A stretch of 64,000 bases of DNA from NCBI RefSeq assembly GCF_014283215.1, contig NZ_JACOMF010000008.1, forward strand, positions 1 through 64,000. The letters are read 5' to 3'. Source of the stretch: Siccirubricoccus deserti (GTDB lineage Bacteria; Pseudomonadota; Alphaproteobacteria; Acetobacterales; Acetobacteraceae). Below, piece after piece: positions 19,741 through 28,729 of the stretch (the stretch's first letter is position 1; each line of letters begins with the position of its first letter). The notes below the pieces were generated by a model, which was given only the letters and a program-made list of their open reading frames with translations, was not told the DNA's origin and did no database searches. The translations under genes were made by a program, and so were the position numbers.

Positions 19741-20687
19741 GCGCCGCCGCCCCCGCCGCCGTCGACATCCTCTGCATGGGCGAGCCGATGCTGGAGCTGA
19801 ACCAGCGCCCGGCGGATGCCGAAGGCCGCGTGTCGTACCTGGAAGGCCATGGCGGCGACACCAGCAACGCCGCCGTCGCCGCGGCGCGGCAGGGCGCCCG
19901 CGCCGGCTACATCACCGCCATCGGCGAGGACCGCCCCGGCCGCTCGCTGCTCGCGCTGTGGCAGCGCGAGGGGGTCGACACCGGCACGGTGCTGCGCCGC
20001 GCCGATGCGCCGACCGGGATGTATGTCGTCACCCACGACGCCGAGGGCCACCACTTCACCTTCTATCGCCGTGACAGCGCCGCCAGCCGCTACGGCGTGC
20101 AGGACGTGCCGGAGGCCGCGATCCGCGCCGCCCGGGTGCTGCATGTCTCGGGTATCAGCCAGGCGATCTCCACCAGCGCCTGTGACGCGGTGTTCCATGC
20201 CATCGCCGTGGCGAAGGCGGCCGGGGTGCGGGTATCCTACGATACCAATCTGCGGCTCGCGTTGTGGCCGGCTCGGCGTGCCGCGGCGGTGATCCATGCC
20301 GCCGTCGCCGAGGCCGATATCGCCCTGCCCTCGCTGGATGATGCGCAGGCGCTGACCGGGATCGAGGCGCCGGAGGCAATCGCCGATTTCTATCTTCGGC
20401 TCGGCTGTCCGCTGGTGCTGCTGAAATGCGGCCGCGACGGCGTGCTGCTGGCGACGCCGGAGACGCGGCTGTGCATCCCGCCCTGCCGCGTCGAGGCGGT
20501 GGATGCGACCGGCGCGGGCGATACCTTCGCCGGCGCCTTCCTCGCCCGCACCATGCTGGGTGATGCGCCGGAGGCCGCGGCGCGCTACGCCAATGCCGCC
20601 GCCGCGCTCTCCACCACAGGCTTTGGCGCGGTGGCGCCGATCCCGCACCGGGCTGCGGTGGAGGCGCTGCTGCAGACATCCGGCTGA
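19737..20687 (+). CDS. kdgK: 2-dehydro-3-deoxygluconokinase (PfkB family)
   Basis: This 316-residue ribokinase-fold enzyme should phosphorylate 2-keto-3-deoxygluconate with ATP, making the substrate of the aldolase encoded just upstream. The first PfkB signature is seen as GHGGDTSNAAVAAARQG and the second, with the catalytic Asp and anion hole, as DATGAGDTFAGAFLA near the C terminus. The start codon overlaps the eda stop by 4 bases, implying coupled translation. The substrate assignment rests on this pairing; PfkB enzymes are otherwise hard to tell apart. No regulator or uronate transporter lies next to them. Confidence 0.9.
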   Translation: MSAAAPAAVDILCMGEPMLELNQRPADAEGRVSYLEGHGGDTSNAAVAAARQGARAGYITAIGEDRPGRSLLALWQREGVDTGTVLRRADAPTGMYVVTHDAEGHHFTFYRRDSAASRYGVQDVPEAAIRAARVLHVSGISQAISTSACDAVFHAIAVAKAAGVRVSYDTNLRLALWPARRAAAVIHAAVAEADIALPSLDDAQALTGIEAPEAIADFYLRLGCPLVLLKCGRDGVLLATPETRLCIPPCRVEAVDATGAGDTFAGAFLARTMLGDAPEAAARYANAAAALSTTGFGAVAPIPHRAAVEALLQTSG

Positions 20688-20733
20688 CAGGCGATCGTTT
20701 ACTTCTCGGAAGCCATCGGGCTAGGGATGACCA

Positions 20734-21156
20734 ATGCGCCGTGCCGCCCTCGGGATCCTGTTGCTGCTCACCGCCTGCGCCGAAACCGGCGCGCGCACCG
20801 CCGGCACCGCCGCGCCGGGCGAGATGCTGCTGGCGCGTGCGCCGACCATCGGCGCGCTGGTTCGCGCCGCCCCGCTCTGCGGCCGGCCACTGACCATGCT
20901 GGCGCAGGACCGCGCCGCACGGCTGGAAACCGCCGCCATCGCGCTGCACCAGCAGCAGGGCGGCCTCGCCGCGCGTGACGAATTCCTGCGCGGCATGGAG
21001 CCGCCGGCCTTCGACCCACGCCGTCGGGGCAGCGACCGCGCCGCCTGGTGCAGCGCGCGCGAGGCCGAGATCACCCGGCTCGATGCCATGCTGAGCGGGG
21101 AGGACGGCAAGGCGCTGGTGCGGAGTGCCGAGGCGGTGATGGGCGAGGTGCGCTGA
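20734..21156 (+). CDS. Small putative lipoprotein
   Basis: This 140-residue protein has a lipoprotein signal: MRRAALGILLLLTAC with the lipobox LLTAC (Cys15). The mature part is Ala/Arg-rich and carries two further cysteines (APLCGRP and AAWCSARE) that could form a disulfide in the periplasm. No family is recognised. It follows kdgK by 46 bases and may be co-transcribed with it, but no functional link is visible. It is followed by a convergent terminator-like hairpin. Confidence 0.7.
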   Translation: MRRAALGILLLLTACAETGARTAGTAAPGEMLLARAPTIGALVRAAPLCGRPLTMLAQDRAARLETAAIALHQQQGGLAARDEFLRGMEPPAFDPRRRGSDRAAWCSAREAEITRLDAMLSGEDGKALVRSAEAVMGEVR

Positions 21157-21196
21157 TCTCGACAGGCGCCCCTGGGGAGGGCGCCGTCTTGCCCGC

Positions 21197-21214
21197 CCCC
21201 CTGTCGCCAGGGGG
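21197..21214. terminator. Bidirectional hairpin between convergent genes
   Basis: CCCCCTG and CAGGGGG form a perfect 7-bp stem with loop TCGC between the lipoprotein gene (+) and the M81 gene (-). No T-run follows. Confidence 0.5.
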
Positions 21215-21240
21215 CGAGCGCCCCCTGGACCGGCCCGAGT

Positions 21241-22734
21241 TCAACGATTGGCCCCCGGCCGCAGCCGCAGCGAGGGCCGGAGGTTGGTGAAGGGCAGCAC
21301 CGCCGGATCCGCCACCACCGGACCGGGCGCCGCGACGACGATCACCCGCTCCGCGATCGGCTGGAAATGTGCCCGGAAATGCACGCTGCTCTTCAGCGCG
21401 ATGATCTTCTGCGCGGCCGGCTCCACCCCGATGTGGGTGAATAGCGCCTGGTCCAGCGCCTGCATCTTCCGCGACACCACGATGACCCGCACGCCGGAGG
21501 AGACGCGGATCAGCGCGGTCGGCCCAAGGTCGGCGGGATTGCCCTTCGACATCGGTCCGGTCGCGGTGAAGCGGCCGTCGGTCAACGCCTCCACCACCGC
21601 GGTCACCGCCAGCGGCGCGCCGTCGCTGCGGCCGCCAAGGGAGAGCGGCAGGGTCGCGCCCACCCCCGCGGCATGGCAGGCGGCGGCGCTCTCGGCGTCG
21701 TTGATCAGCCCGAGCACCGCGCCCTGCGCATCCTGCCGGATCAGCTCCGCCAGCAGCCCGGTGGTGTCGCCATGCCCGCCACCGCCGGGGTTGTCCTGGG
21801 TATCGGCCATCACCACCGGCTTCGCCGCGCCGCGGGCGATGCCGATCGCCTCCGCCACACCCTCCGCCGCAAGGGCGACGCCGCCGGCGAAATCCGGCTC
21901 ATGCGCCTCGATCCAGAATTTGAGCCCGGCGACCGCGGCCTCGGCCTGCGCCGGAGTGTCGGCGTAGCCGGCGATGGCGACGCCGCAGCCGGGGAAATCG
22001 GCGTAGGGAAAGCCGAAGCAGAAGGCGAGTTCCGTCGCGCCATGCTCCGCCTCAAGCCGCGCCCGCTCCTCCAGCACCGCGGCCATCGGCGGCACCATGG
22101 TGCATTGCATGGTCAGCGGGATCAGGAAATCGATCTCGGCGAAGGCACGCGCCCAAGGCTTGCCGCGCTGGATGCGCTGCAGCAGCAGCCGCGTCGCCTG
22201 CGCCCCGGCCGGCTTCATGTCGACATGCGGGTAGGTGCGGTAGGGCACGAGCGCATCCGCCAGCGCCACCATCTGCCGGGTCATATTGGCATGCGGGTCG
22301 AGGCTGACGGTGATCGGCAGCGCCGGGCCCACCACCGCGCGGACCCGCCGCAGCAGCTCGCCCTCGGCATCGTCATGGCCGACCGCGACCATGGCGCCGT
22401 GCAGTTCGAGGAAGATGCCGTCGAGCGGCCCCGCCGCCAGTGCATCGGAGAGCTCGGCGACCATCAGCGCGGCGATGCGCTCGAAGGCCTCGGCCGTCAC
22501 CGGGCCGGCCGGGTTGGCGAAGCACCAGACCAGCGGGACGATCTCGGCGCCGACCGCTTCCAGCACCTCGATCGCCCCGGCGCAGGGCACGGAGGTGTGG
22601 CGCAGCGTCTCGATCATGGTCGCCGGCCGCTGCAGCCCGGGAAAGCCGCCGGGCTGGAGGAATTCACGCCAGCCGGTCGGCAGCGGGGCGAAGGAATGGC
22701 TCTCGTGCTGGAAGCCGGCAATGGCAATGCGCAT
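21241..22734 (-). CDS. M81 family (MlrC-like) metallopeptidase
   Basis: This 497-residue protein belongs to the MlrC family, named for a sphingomonad protein of microcystin degradation. It starts MRIAIAGFQHESHSFAP, with the conserved N-terminal His/Glu/Ser motif. Likely metal ligands lie in LELHGAMVAVGHDD and SLDPHANMTRQMV, with YRTYPHVDM, and the C-terminal domain has DTQDNPGGGGHGDTTG. No signal peptide is present. It is the last gene of a minus-strand operon; its ATG overlaps the preceding stop (TGATG). Being placed with amidohydrolases suggests cleavage of an amide or small peptide-like compound rather than a cyanotoxin. Longer N-terminal readings would run into the upstream gene. Confidence 0.9.
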   Translation of the reverse strand: MRIAIAGFQHESHSFAPLPTGWREFLQPGGFPGLQRPATMIETLRHTSVPCAGAIEVLEAVGAEIVPLVWCFANPAGPVTAEAFERIAALMVAELSDALAAGPLDGIFLELHGAMVAVGHDDAEGELLRRVRAVVGPALPITVSLDPHANMTRQMVALADALVPYRTYPHVDMKPAGAQATRLLLQRIQRGKPWARAFAEIDFLIPLTMQCTMVPPMAAVLEERARLEAEHGATELAFCFGFPYADFPGCGVAIAGYADTPAQAEAAVAGLKFWIEAHEPDFAGGVALAAEGVAEAIGIARGAAKPVVMADTQDNPGGGGHGDTTGLLAELIRQDAQGAVLGLINDAESAAACHAAGVGATLPLSLGGRSDGAPLAVTAVVEALTDGRFTATGPMSKGNPADLGPTALIRVSSGVRVIVVSRKMQALDQALFTHIGVEPAAQKIIALKSSVHFRAHFQPIAERVIVVAAPGPVVADPAVLPFTNLRPSLRLRPGANR

Positions 22735-23981
22735 CAAACTCGGTCCTTGGAATTGGCCGTGGCGACCACGGCATCGGCCAGCACCCGCAGGCCGATATCG
22801 GCCCAGGCGCGGGAGATGGATTCGCTCGGGTGGTGGCTGATGCCGCCATGGCACGGGATGAACAGCATCACCGCCGGCATGCATGCCGCGGCGTGGTAGG
22901 CGTCGTGGCCGGCGCCGGAGAGCATGTCGCGGTGCCTCGCGCCATGTCGCGTGGCGGCCTCGCGCAGCCGGGCGGCGAGCGCTGCATCGAAGCCGACGCG
23001 CGGGAAGGACCAGTAGGGCTCGCGCCGGACCACGACGCGGCGGCGGGCGGCGATGCCGGCAAAGGCTGCATCGGCCTCGGCCAGCAGCGCGGCCAGGGTG
23101 GCATTCTCCGGATGGCGGTACTCGAAGGCGAAGCGGGCGCCGCCGGGCACCACCCCATCGGCGCCCGGGTCGGCCATGAAGCGGCAGATGGTCATGCGGC
23201 CATCCGGCGCGCGGTCGTAGAGGATGCGCTCGCCGGCCGAGATCATCTCGGCCGCCGCCAGCACCGCATCGCGCCGCATCTCCATCGGCGTGGTGCCGGC
23301 ATGGCTGGTCTCGCCGGTGACGGTCACCAGCGCCCGTTCCGTGGCGAAGCCGCCCGTGACGATGCCGAGGTCGAAGCCCTCGGCCTCCAGCACCGGCCCC
23401 TGCTCGATATGCGCCTCGAAATACGCCGCCGCGGTGCGCAGCCCGGCGGGATCGGCGCTGCCGGCCCAGCCGGTGGCGGCGAGGGCGTTGCCATAGCGCT
23501 CGCCGTCATCCAGGGCGCGGCGGTCCAGGACCTCGTTCTCCGGCAGCACGCCCATGGCGCCGGCGGCGCCGATCATCGAGGGGCTGAAGCGGCAGCCCTC
23601 CTCGCTGGTCCAGTTCACCAGCACGATCGGCGCTTCGGTGACGGTGCCGCTTTCATGCAGCGCGTGCAGGATTTCAAGCCCCGCCAGCACGCCATAGGGC
23701 CCGTCGAATTTGCCGCCCGAGGGCTGGGTATCGAGATGGCTGCCGACAAGCACTGGCGGGCGGGCGGGGTCCCTGCCCTCCCGCCGCAGCGCCATGTTGC
23801 CGAGGCGGTCGACGCTGAGGGTCAGGCCGATCTCGCCGCCCCAGCGTGCCAGCAGCGCCCGCGCCTCGCCGTCCAGCGCCGAGAGGGCGGGCCGGTTGTT
23901 GCCGCCCTCCGGCGTGGCGCCGATGCGGGCCATCGCCATCAACCGGTCCCACAGCCGGTCGGGCGAGAGAGGGAGGTTCAC
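22734..23981 (-). CDS. M20 Zn-dependent hydrolase, N-carbamoyl-amino-acid / allantoate amidohydrolase type (copy 2)
   Basis: This 415-residue enzyme carries the di-metal M20 signatures of N-carbamoyl-L-amino acid hydrolases and related ureidohydrolases: GSHLDTQPSGGKFDG, NWTSEEGCRFSPSMIGA, HIEQGPVLE, the lid-domain SHAGTTPMEMRRDA, and the C-terminal SGAGHDAYH. It would hydrolyse an N-carbamoyl or related C-N bond in the cytoplasm. The GTG start at 23981 overlaps the upstream paralogue's stop (GTGA), and its own stop overlaps the M81 start. The adjacent gene is clearly a relative, so this is a tandem duplication with diverged copies. The substrate is undetermined; beta-ureidopropionate is another family option. 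Confidence 0.9.
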   Translation of the reverse strand: MNLPLSPDRLWDRLMAMARIGATPEGGNNRPALSALDGEARALLARWGGEIGLTLSVDRLGNMALRREGRDPARPPVLVGSHLDTQPSGGKFDGPYGVLAGLEILHALHESGTVTEAPIVLVNWTSEEGCRFSPSMIGAAGAMGVLPENEVLDRRALDDGERYGNALAATGWAGSADPAGLRTAAAYFEAHIEQGPVLEAEGFDLGIVTGGFATERALVTVTGETSHAGTTPMEMRRDAVLAAAEMISAGERILYDRAPDGRMTICRFMADPGADGVVPGGARFAFEYRHPENATLAALLAEADAAFAGIAARRRVVVRREPYWSFPRVGFDAALAARLREAATRHGARHRDMLSGAGHDAYHAAACMPAVMLFIPCHGGISHHPSESISRAWADIGLRVLADAVVATANSKDRV

Positions 23982-25234
23982 CGGCCCACCAGCCCGGCCG
24001 TCGCCAGCGCCGCATCGGCCAGCACCTGCAAGCCGGCGGTGGCCCATTCGGGGGTGATGCTCTCCGCCTCATTGTGGCTGATGCCGCCGTGGCAGGGGGT
24101 GAAGACCATCACCACCGGCACCTTGCGCGCCAGGTAGACGGCGTCATGGCCGATGCCGGTCGGCATCTCGTGGTAGTTCAGCCCGCGCGCCTTCGCGGAA
24201 TCGCGGGCGCGCTGCACCAGGGTCGTGTCGAAGGGCGTCAGCGGCGAGTGCCAGAAGGGCGTGACGGTCGCCGTGACCTTGCGTGCGGCACTGACCTCGG
24301 CGGCGCGCGCGGCCAGCGCCTCGCCCATGCGGGTCAGGCAGTCCGGATCGCCGTGGCGCATGTCGACGGAAAAGAAGACCCGGCTCGGCGCGATGTTGCG
24401 GGAGCTGGGGTAGACCTCCACCACCCCGACCGTACCGCGCCCCGCCTCCCCCGTGGGAGAGCAGGTCGAGAGCGCGATCTCCTCCACCGCCGAGATCAGC
24501 GGCGCCGCGGCCATCAGCGCGTCGCGCCGCCCGGCCATGACGCTGCCGCCATGGGCTTCCTCGCCCTCCACCACCACCTCGAACCAGCTCTGGCCCAGGG
24601 CATGGGTGACGATGCCGACGTCATGGCCGCCATCCTCCAGCACCTTGCCCTGCTCGATGTGCAGTTCGAGATAGGCGCCCACCTTCTGCAACTCCGTCGG
24701 GTCCGCCTCGCCCTGCCAGCCGATGCGCCGCAGCTCCTCGCCGAAGACCGCGCCATCGGCGGCGCGCTTGGCCAGCACCTCCGCCTCGGTGAAGAGGCCC
24801 ATGGCGCCGCCGCTGCCCATCATCGGCGGGGAGAAGCGGGCGCCCTCCTCATTGGTCCAGTTGACCAGCAGCAGCGGCGCCTCGGTCTCGGCGCCGGATT
24901 CATGCAGCGCCCGCATGATCTCGAGCCCCGCCAGCACGCCCAGCACGCCGTCGAATTTTCCGCCCGTTGGCTGGGTGTCCAGATGGCTGCCGATGGCGAC
25001 GGGCGCGCGCGAGGGGTCGCGCCCCTCCCGCCGGAATACCATGTTGCCGAGCCGGTCGACGCTGAGGGCCAGCCCGCAGGCCTCGCCCCAGCGCCGGAAC
25101 AGGGCGCGGCCCTCGGCATCCGCGTCGGTCAGGGTCTGCCGGTTGCTGCCGCCCTTGGCGGTGCCGCCGATCCTCGCCATCTCCATCAGGCTGTCCCACA
25201 GCCGCGCCCCGGAAAGCGGGATATTGCTCGTCAT
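23978..25234 (-). CDS. M20 Zn-dependent hydrolase, N-carbamoyl-amino-acid / allantoate amidohydrolase type (copy 1)
   Basis: This 418-residue paralogue has the same organisation as the next gene: GSHLDTQPTGGKFDG, NWTNEEGARFSPPMMGS, HIEQGKVLE, then in the dimerisation domain EEAHGGSVMAGRRDA and the C-terminal GIGHDAVYLA. In the lid motif it has H-G-G-S where the partner has H-A-G-T, and the sequence after it also differs, so the two copies may prefer different side chains. The ATG at 25234 lies 4 bases after the stop of the ArgE/DapE-type gene. It starts MTSNIPLSGARLWDSLMEMA; upstream extension would overlap that gene. Confidence 0.9.
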   Translation of the reverse strand: MTSNIPLSGARLWDSLMEMARIGGTAKGGSNRQTLTDADAEGRALFRRWGEACGLALSVDRLGNMVFRREGRDPSRAPVAIGSHLDTQPTGGKFDGVLGVLAGLEIMRALHESGAETEAPLLLVNWTNEEGARFSPPMMGSGGAMGLFTEAEVLAKRAADGAVFGEELRRIGWQGEADPTELQKVGAYLELHIEQGKVLEDGGHDVGIVTHALGQSWFEVVVEGEEAHGGSVMAGRRDALMAAAPLISAVEEIALSTCSPTGEAGRGTVGVVEVYPSSRNIAPSRVFFSVDMRHGDPDCLTRMGEALAARAAEVSAARKVTATVTPFWHSPLTPFDTTLVQRARDSAKARGLNYHEMPTGIGHDAVYLARKVPVVMVFTPCHGGISHNEAESITPEWATAGLQVLADAALATAGLVGR

Positions 25235-25238
25235 CGCA

Positions 25239-26531
25239 TCATACCTTCTCGACGCCGCACCATTCGGCCATCGTGAGCGCGATGGTGCGGGTGATGTCCT
25301 GCATGCTGTCCAGCCCGACATTCTCGTCGATGCCGTGGATGTCGACCGCATCCGGCCCGAAGCATGCAACCGGCGTGCCCTGGTAGAGCTGGAAGAAGCG
25401 GCCGTCGGTGAGGCCGGTAGCGGGATAGTCGCGCAGGCTGCCGCCGCTGACCTCGGCGTGGTGGCGCCGCGCCAGCCGCACGATCTCGGCCCCGGTGTCG
25501 AAGACGCAAGGGTCGGCCATGAATCCCTTGAACTCCAGCTTCACCTGGGCGCCGCGCAGCCGCTCATGCTGGCACATCCGCGCAACGAGCGCCTCGATAT
25601 CCGCCTTGGTTTGCACCGCGGTGTAACCCATCATCACCCCGACCCTAAGGCCGATGCGGCAGCGGCTGGCGACCGAGGAGTTCCACTCGCCGCCCTCGAT
25701 GGTGCCGAGGTTGACGTTGACCGGATGGTTGATGCCGCGGAAGGCCGGGTGGATGCGCTCGGCGCGGTTCAGCTCCGCCTCGTAGTCCTTGAAGGCGCCG
25801 GCGATGATCGTCGCTGCCTCGATGGCGTTCACCCCCGCCTGCATGTCGCGCACATGCGCCGGGCGGCCGCTGACGGTCACCCAGGCCCAAACCACCCCGA
25901 CCTCGGCGGTGTAGAGCGCCGCCATGCCGGGGCCGGGCTCCGGGATGATCACCGCATCGGGCTTCGGCATCGCCAGCATGGTGGCAAGCGCCCCGTTGCC
26001 GCTGCATTCCTCCTCGATCACCGCCTGCATCTGCACCTCCCCCGCCGGCTGCAGCCCGGCGAGCTGCAGCGCGCGAAAGGCGGTGACGTAGGAGACGATG
26101 CCGGCCTTCATGTCGCCGGCGCCGCGGCCGTACATCCGGCCGTCGCGGATGCTGGGCTCGTAGGGCGGCGTCGCCCACATGTCGGCGGCGCCTTCCGGCA
26201 CCACATCGACATGGCCCTGCAGCGCCAGGCTGCGGCCGCCGCCGGCCTTCGGCCGATGCAGCGCGACCACGTTGTCGCGGCCCTCATAGGGGATCAGTGG
26301 CGGCGAGAAGCCGGGATGCGCGGCCAGCGCCTCCGCCACCACCGGCACGCGGCGCGGTGCCAGGCTTAGCCCTTCGTAGATCCGCGCCATCTCCTCCAGC
26401 GCCGATTGCTCGTTGCCGAGGGTCGAGGGGTAGCGCACCAGCCGCTCCAGCGTCTCCACCGACCAGTCGCGCAGCGCGTCGACGGCGTCGAGGATGGCGC
26501 GGCGGGCGCCGGGGTCGAGGGCATGGGTCAT
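25239..26531 (-). CDS. ArgE/DapE family deacylase (M20)
   Basis: This 430-residue metalloenzyme would remove an acyl group from an amino-acid derivative. The M20 metal site is visible as LQGHVDVVPEG, GRGAGDMKAG and the catalytic EEE in VIEEECSGNG. The dimerisation domain is in the middle, and AVDIHGIDENV supplies the last His. The N-terminal MTHALDPGARRAILDAVDAL is an amphipathic helix, not a signal peptide. It is the first gene of the operon running to 21241 and faces the HDAC-type gene across 112 bases. True arginine or lysine biosynthetic deacylase function is unlikely in this catabolic-looking setting. The exact substrate is unknown. Confidence 0.88.
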   Translation of the reverse strand: MTHALDPGARRAILDAVDALRDWSVETLERLVRYPSTLGNEQSALEEMARIYEGLSLAPRRVPVVAEALAAHPGFSPPLIPYEGRDNVVALHRPKAGGGRSLALQGHVDVVPEGAADMWATPPYEPSIRDGRMYGRGAGDMKAGIVSYVTAFRALQLAGLQPAGEVQMQAVIEEECSGNGALATMLAMPKPDAVIIPEPGPGMAALYTAEVGVVWAWVTVSGRPAHVRDMQAGVNAIEAATIIAGAFKDYEAELNRAERIHPAFRGINHPVNVNLGTIEGGEWNSSVASRCRIGLRVGVMMGYTAVQTKADIEALVARMCQHERLRGAQVKLEFKGFMADPCVFDTGAEIVRLARRHHAEVSGGSLRDYPATGLTDGRFFQLYQGTPVACFGPDAVDIHGIDENVGLDSMQDITRTIALTMAEWCGVEKV

Positions 26532-26643
26532 GGCGGCTCCTGCGCGGATCCGGGCGAGTCCAGCGGTTTCGCCGCACGCTGTCCAGGCATTGCCGCGCCG
26601 TCCGGCTTATGGACAAGGCCGCCGCCGCTGCTAGCGTTCCCCG

Positions 26644-27678
26644 ATGCGCGCATTCCACCATCCCGACCAGCAGCGGCACCAGCCACGCTTCTTCCTCATC
26701 CGCGGCCAGGTCCGGCCGAATTTCGAGGTTCCGGCGCGGGCCGAGGCGCTGCTCTCCGGCCTTGCCACCCTCGGCATCACGCCGGAGGTCGCCCCCGCGC
26801 CGGATCGCGCGGCGCTGGAGGCGGTGCATGCGCCAGACTACCTGGCCTATTTGGAAGGCGCCGCCAGCGCCTGGGCGGCGCTGCCGGATGCCGGGCCGGA
26901 GGTGGTGGCCAACATGCACGCCACCGCCGATGCCCTGGCCAATGGCGCGCGCCGGCCGCAGGGCATCATCGGCCAGGCCGCCTGGTACAGCGCCGACAAT
27001 GCCTGCCCCATCGGCCCGGGCACCTGGGAAGCGAGCCGCGCCGCCGCCGGGGTGGCGCTGGCCGCGGCGGCGGAGGCATCGGCCGGGCGCAGCGCCTATG
27101 CGCTGTGCCGGCCGCCCGGCCACCACGCCTACCGGGCCCGGGCGGGCGGGCACTGCTACCTCAACAACGCCGCCATCGCCGCCGCCGCGCTGCAACGCGC
27201 CGGGGCGAAGCGGGTGGCCACCATCGACATCGACAGCCATCACGGCAACGGCACCCAGGGGCTGTTCTGGGAGAGCGATGCGGTCTTCACCTTCTCGGTC
27301 CATGGCGACCCGCACCGCTACTACCCCTTCTTCACCGGCCATGCCGAGGAACGCGGCGGCGGCCCCGGCACCGGGCTGAACCTCAACGCCCCCCTCGCCT
27401 TCGGCACCGGCGACGCCGGCTGGCTGGCGGCGATCACGGATGGCGCCGCCGCGGCGCGGCGCTTCGGCGCCGAGGCGCTGGTGGTCTCGCTCGGCTTCGA
27501 TGCCAGCGAACATGAGCCGCTGAACGCCCTCGCCGTCACCGCCGATGGCTTCGCCCGGGCCGGGGCGCTGCTCCGCGGCCTCGGCCTGCCGACGGCGATC
27601 ATCCAGGAGGGCGGCTACAACGTGGATTGGCTGGGGCGGCTGCTGGAACGCTTCCTCACCGGCTGGGGCGAGGCGTGA
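26644..27678 (+). CDS. Histone-deacetylase-family amidohydrolase (acetylpolyamine amidohydrolase-like)
   Basis: This 344-residue enzyme has the arginase/deacetylase fold of class II HDAC homologues, which in bacteria hydrolyse acetylated polyamines or other amides. The active site is complete: tandem His in RPPGHHAYRA (about 156-165), zinc ligands Asp and His in DIDSHHGNGTQ (about 195-205), the second ligand Asp in SLGFDASEHEP (about 282) and a late QEGGYN loop. It starts MRAFHHPDQQRHQPRFF. Its stop overlaps the start of an M19 dipeptidase (TGATG), so both are made together. The divergent amidohydrolase operon suggests that the compound handled is an N-acylated amine. Confidence 0.9.
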   Translation: MRAFHHPDQQRHQPRFFLIRGQVRPNFEVPARAEALLSGLATLGITPEVAPAPDRAALEAVHAPDYLAYLEGAASAWAALPDAGPEVVANMHATADALANGARRPQGIIGQAAWYSADNACPIGPGTWEASRAAAGVALAAAAEASAGRSAYALCRPPGHHAYRARAGGHCYLNNAAIAAAALQRAGAKRVATIDIDSHHGNGTQGLFWESDAVFTFSVHGDPHRYYPFFTGHAEERGGGPGTGLNLNAPLAFGTGDAGWLAAITDGAAAARRFGAEALVVSLGFDASEHEPLNALAVTADGFARAGALLRGLGLPTAIIQEGGYNVDWLGRLLERFLTGWGEA

Positions 27679-28664
27679 TGGGCCTGCTGACCCTCGACAC
27701 CCATATCGACATCCGCTGGCCGGAACCGCCGGATCCGCTCGCCGAAGGCCCGATGCGGGTGGATTTCCCGAAGATGGCACGCGGCGGCCTCGGCGCCGCG
27801 GTGTTCATCGCCTATGTCCCCCAGGGCCGGCGCGACGAGGCCGGCCATGCCGCCGCCGCCGCCCGCGCCGAGGCCATGCTGCGCCACATCCGCGCCCGTG
27901 CCGATGGCGAGGCGCGACGCTTCTGCGCCACGCCGGACGAGCTGCTGGCCTGCCATGAGGCCGGCGCGCTGGCGGTGCTCTCGGCGGTGGAGAACGGCTA
28001 TGCCATGGGCCACGACCTCGGCGCGCCGGCCCGCTGGCGGGCGCTCGGCGCCTGCTACCTGACCTTGACGCATGATGGCCACAACGACCTCTCGGACAGT
28101 GCCCGGCCGCGCGAGCCGCTCGGCGATGCGGCGGAGGAGCATGGCGGGCTCTCGCCGCTCGGCCGCCAGGCGGTGGCGGCTCTGAATGCGGCGGGAATGC
28201 TGGTCGATGTATCGCATGTCTCGAAGGCGGGGATGATGCAGGCGGCGGACGTCTCACGCTCCCCGGTCGTCGCCACCCACACCGCCTGCCGCGCCCTCTG
28301 CGACCACCCGCGCGGCATCGATGATGCGCAGCTCGACATGCTGCGCGCGGTCGGCGGGCTGGCGCAGATCACCGCCGTCCCCTCCTTCCTGCGGCCGACG
28401 CCGGAGGGGGGGAAGAATCCGGCGAGCGTCGAGGACATGGCCGACCATGTCGATCATGCGGTGCGGCGCATCGGCATCGAGCATGTCGGCCTCTCCTCCG
28501 ACTTCGACGGCGGCGGCGGGGTGGAGGGCTGGCAGAATGCCGCCGAGACCGCCGGGCTGACCGCGGCACTGGAGTGGCGGGGCTATGGCCCGCGCGAGCT
28601 CGGGCTGCTGTGGTCGGGGAATTTCCTGCGGATCTGGCGGCGGGCCCAGGCCATCGCCGGCTGA
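27678..28664 (+). CDS. M19 family (renal-type) dipeptidase
   Basis: This 328-residue TIM-barrel metallopeptidase should cleave dipeptides, often those with a D- or dehydro residue at the C-terminal side. Metal ligands and family motifs are DTHIDIRW (H-x-D), SAVENG, LTHDGHNDL, VDVSHVSKA, VVATHTACRAL and GLSSDFDGGGG. There is no signal peptide, so it acts in the cytoplasm. The ATG overlaps the stop of the HDAC-family gene by one base, which fixes the start and implies coupling. Together with the peptide transporter and GGT nearby it fits a peptide-scavenging role. Confidence 0.92.
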   Translation: MGLLTLDTHIDIRWPEPPDPLAEGPMRVDFPKMARGGLGAAVFIAYVPQGRRDEAGHAAAAARAEAMLRHIRARADGEARRFCATPDELLACHEAGALAVLSAVENGYAMGHDLGAPARWRALGACYLTLTHDGHNDLSDSARPREPLGDAAEEHGGLSPLGRQAVAALNAAGMLVDVSHVSKAGMMQAADVSRSPVVATHTACRALCDHPRGIDDAQLDMLRAVGGLAQITAVPSFLRPTPEGGKNPASVEDMADHVDHAVRRIGIEHVGLSSDFDGGGGVEGWQNAAETAGLTAALEWRGYGPRELGLLWSGNFLRIWRRAQAIAG

Positions 28665-28729
28665 GCGGCAGCGCCCGGGGCCAGCTCCTGGTTGATTGCC
28701 TATCCGGATCGGCTACTCTCCACCCCCGG

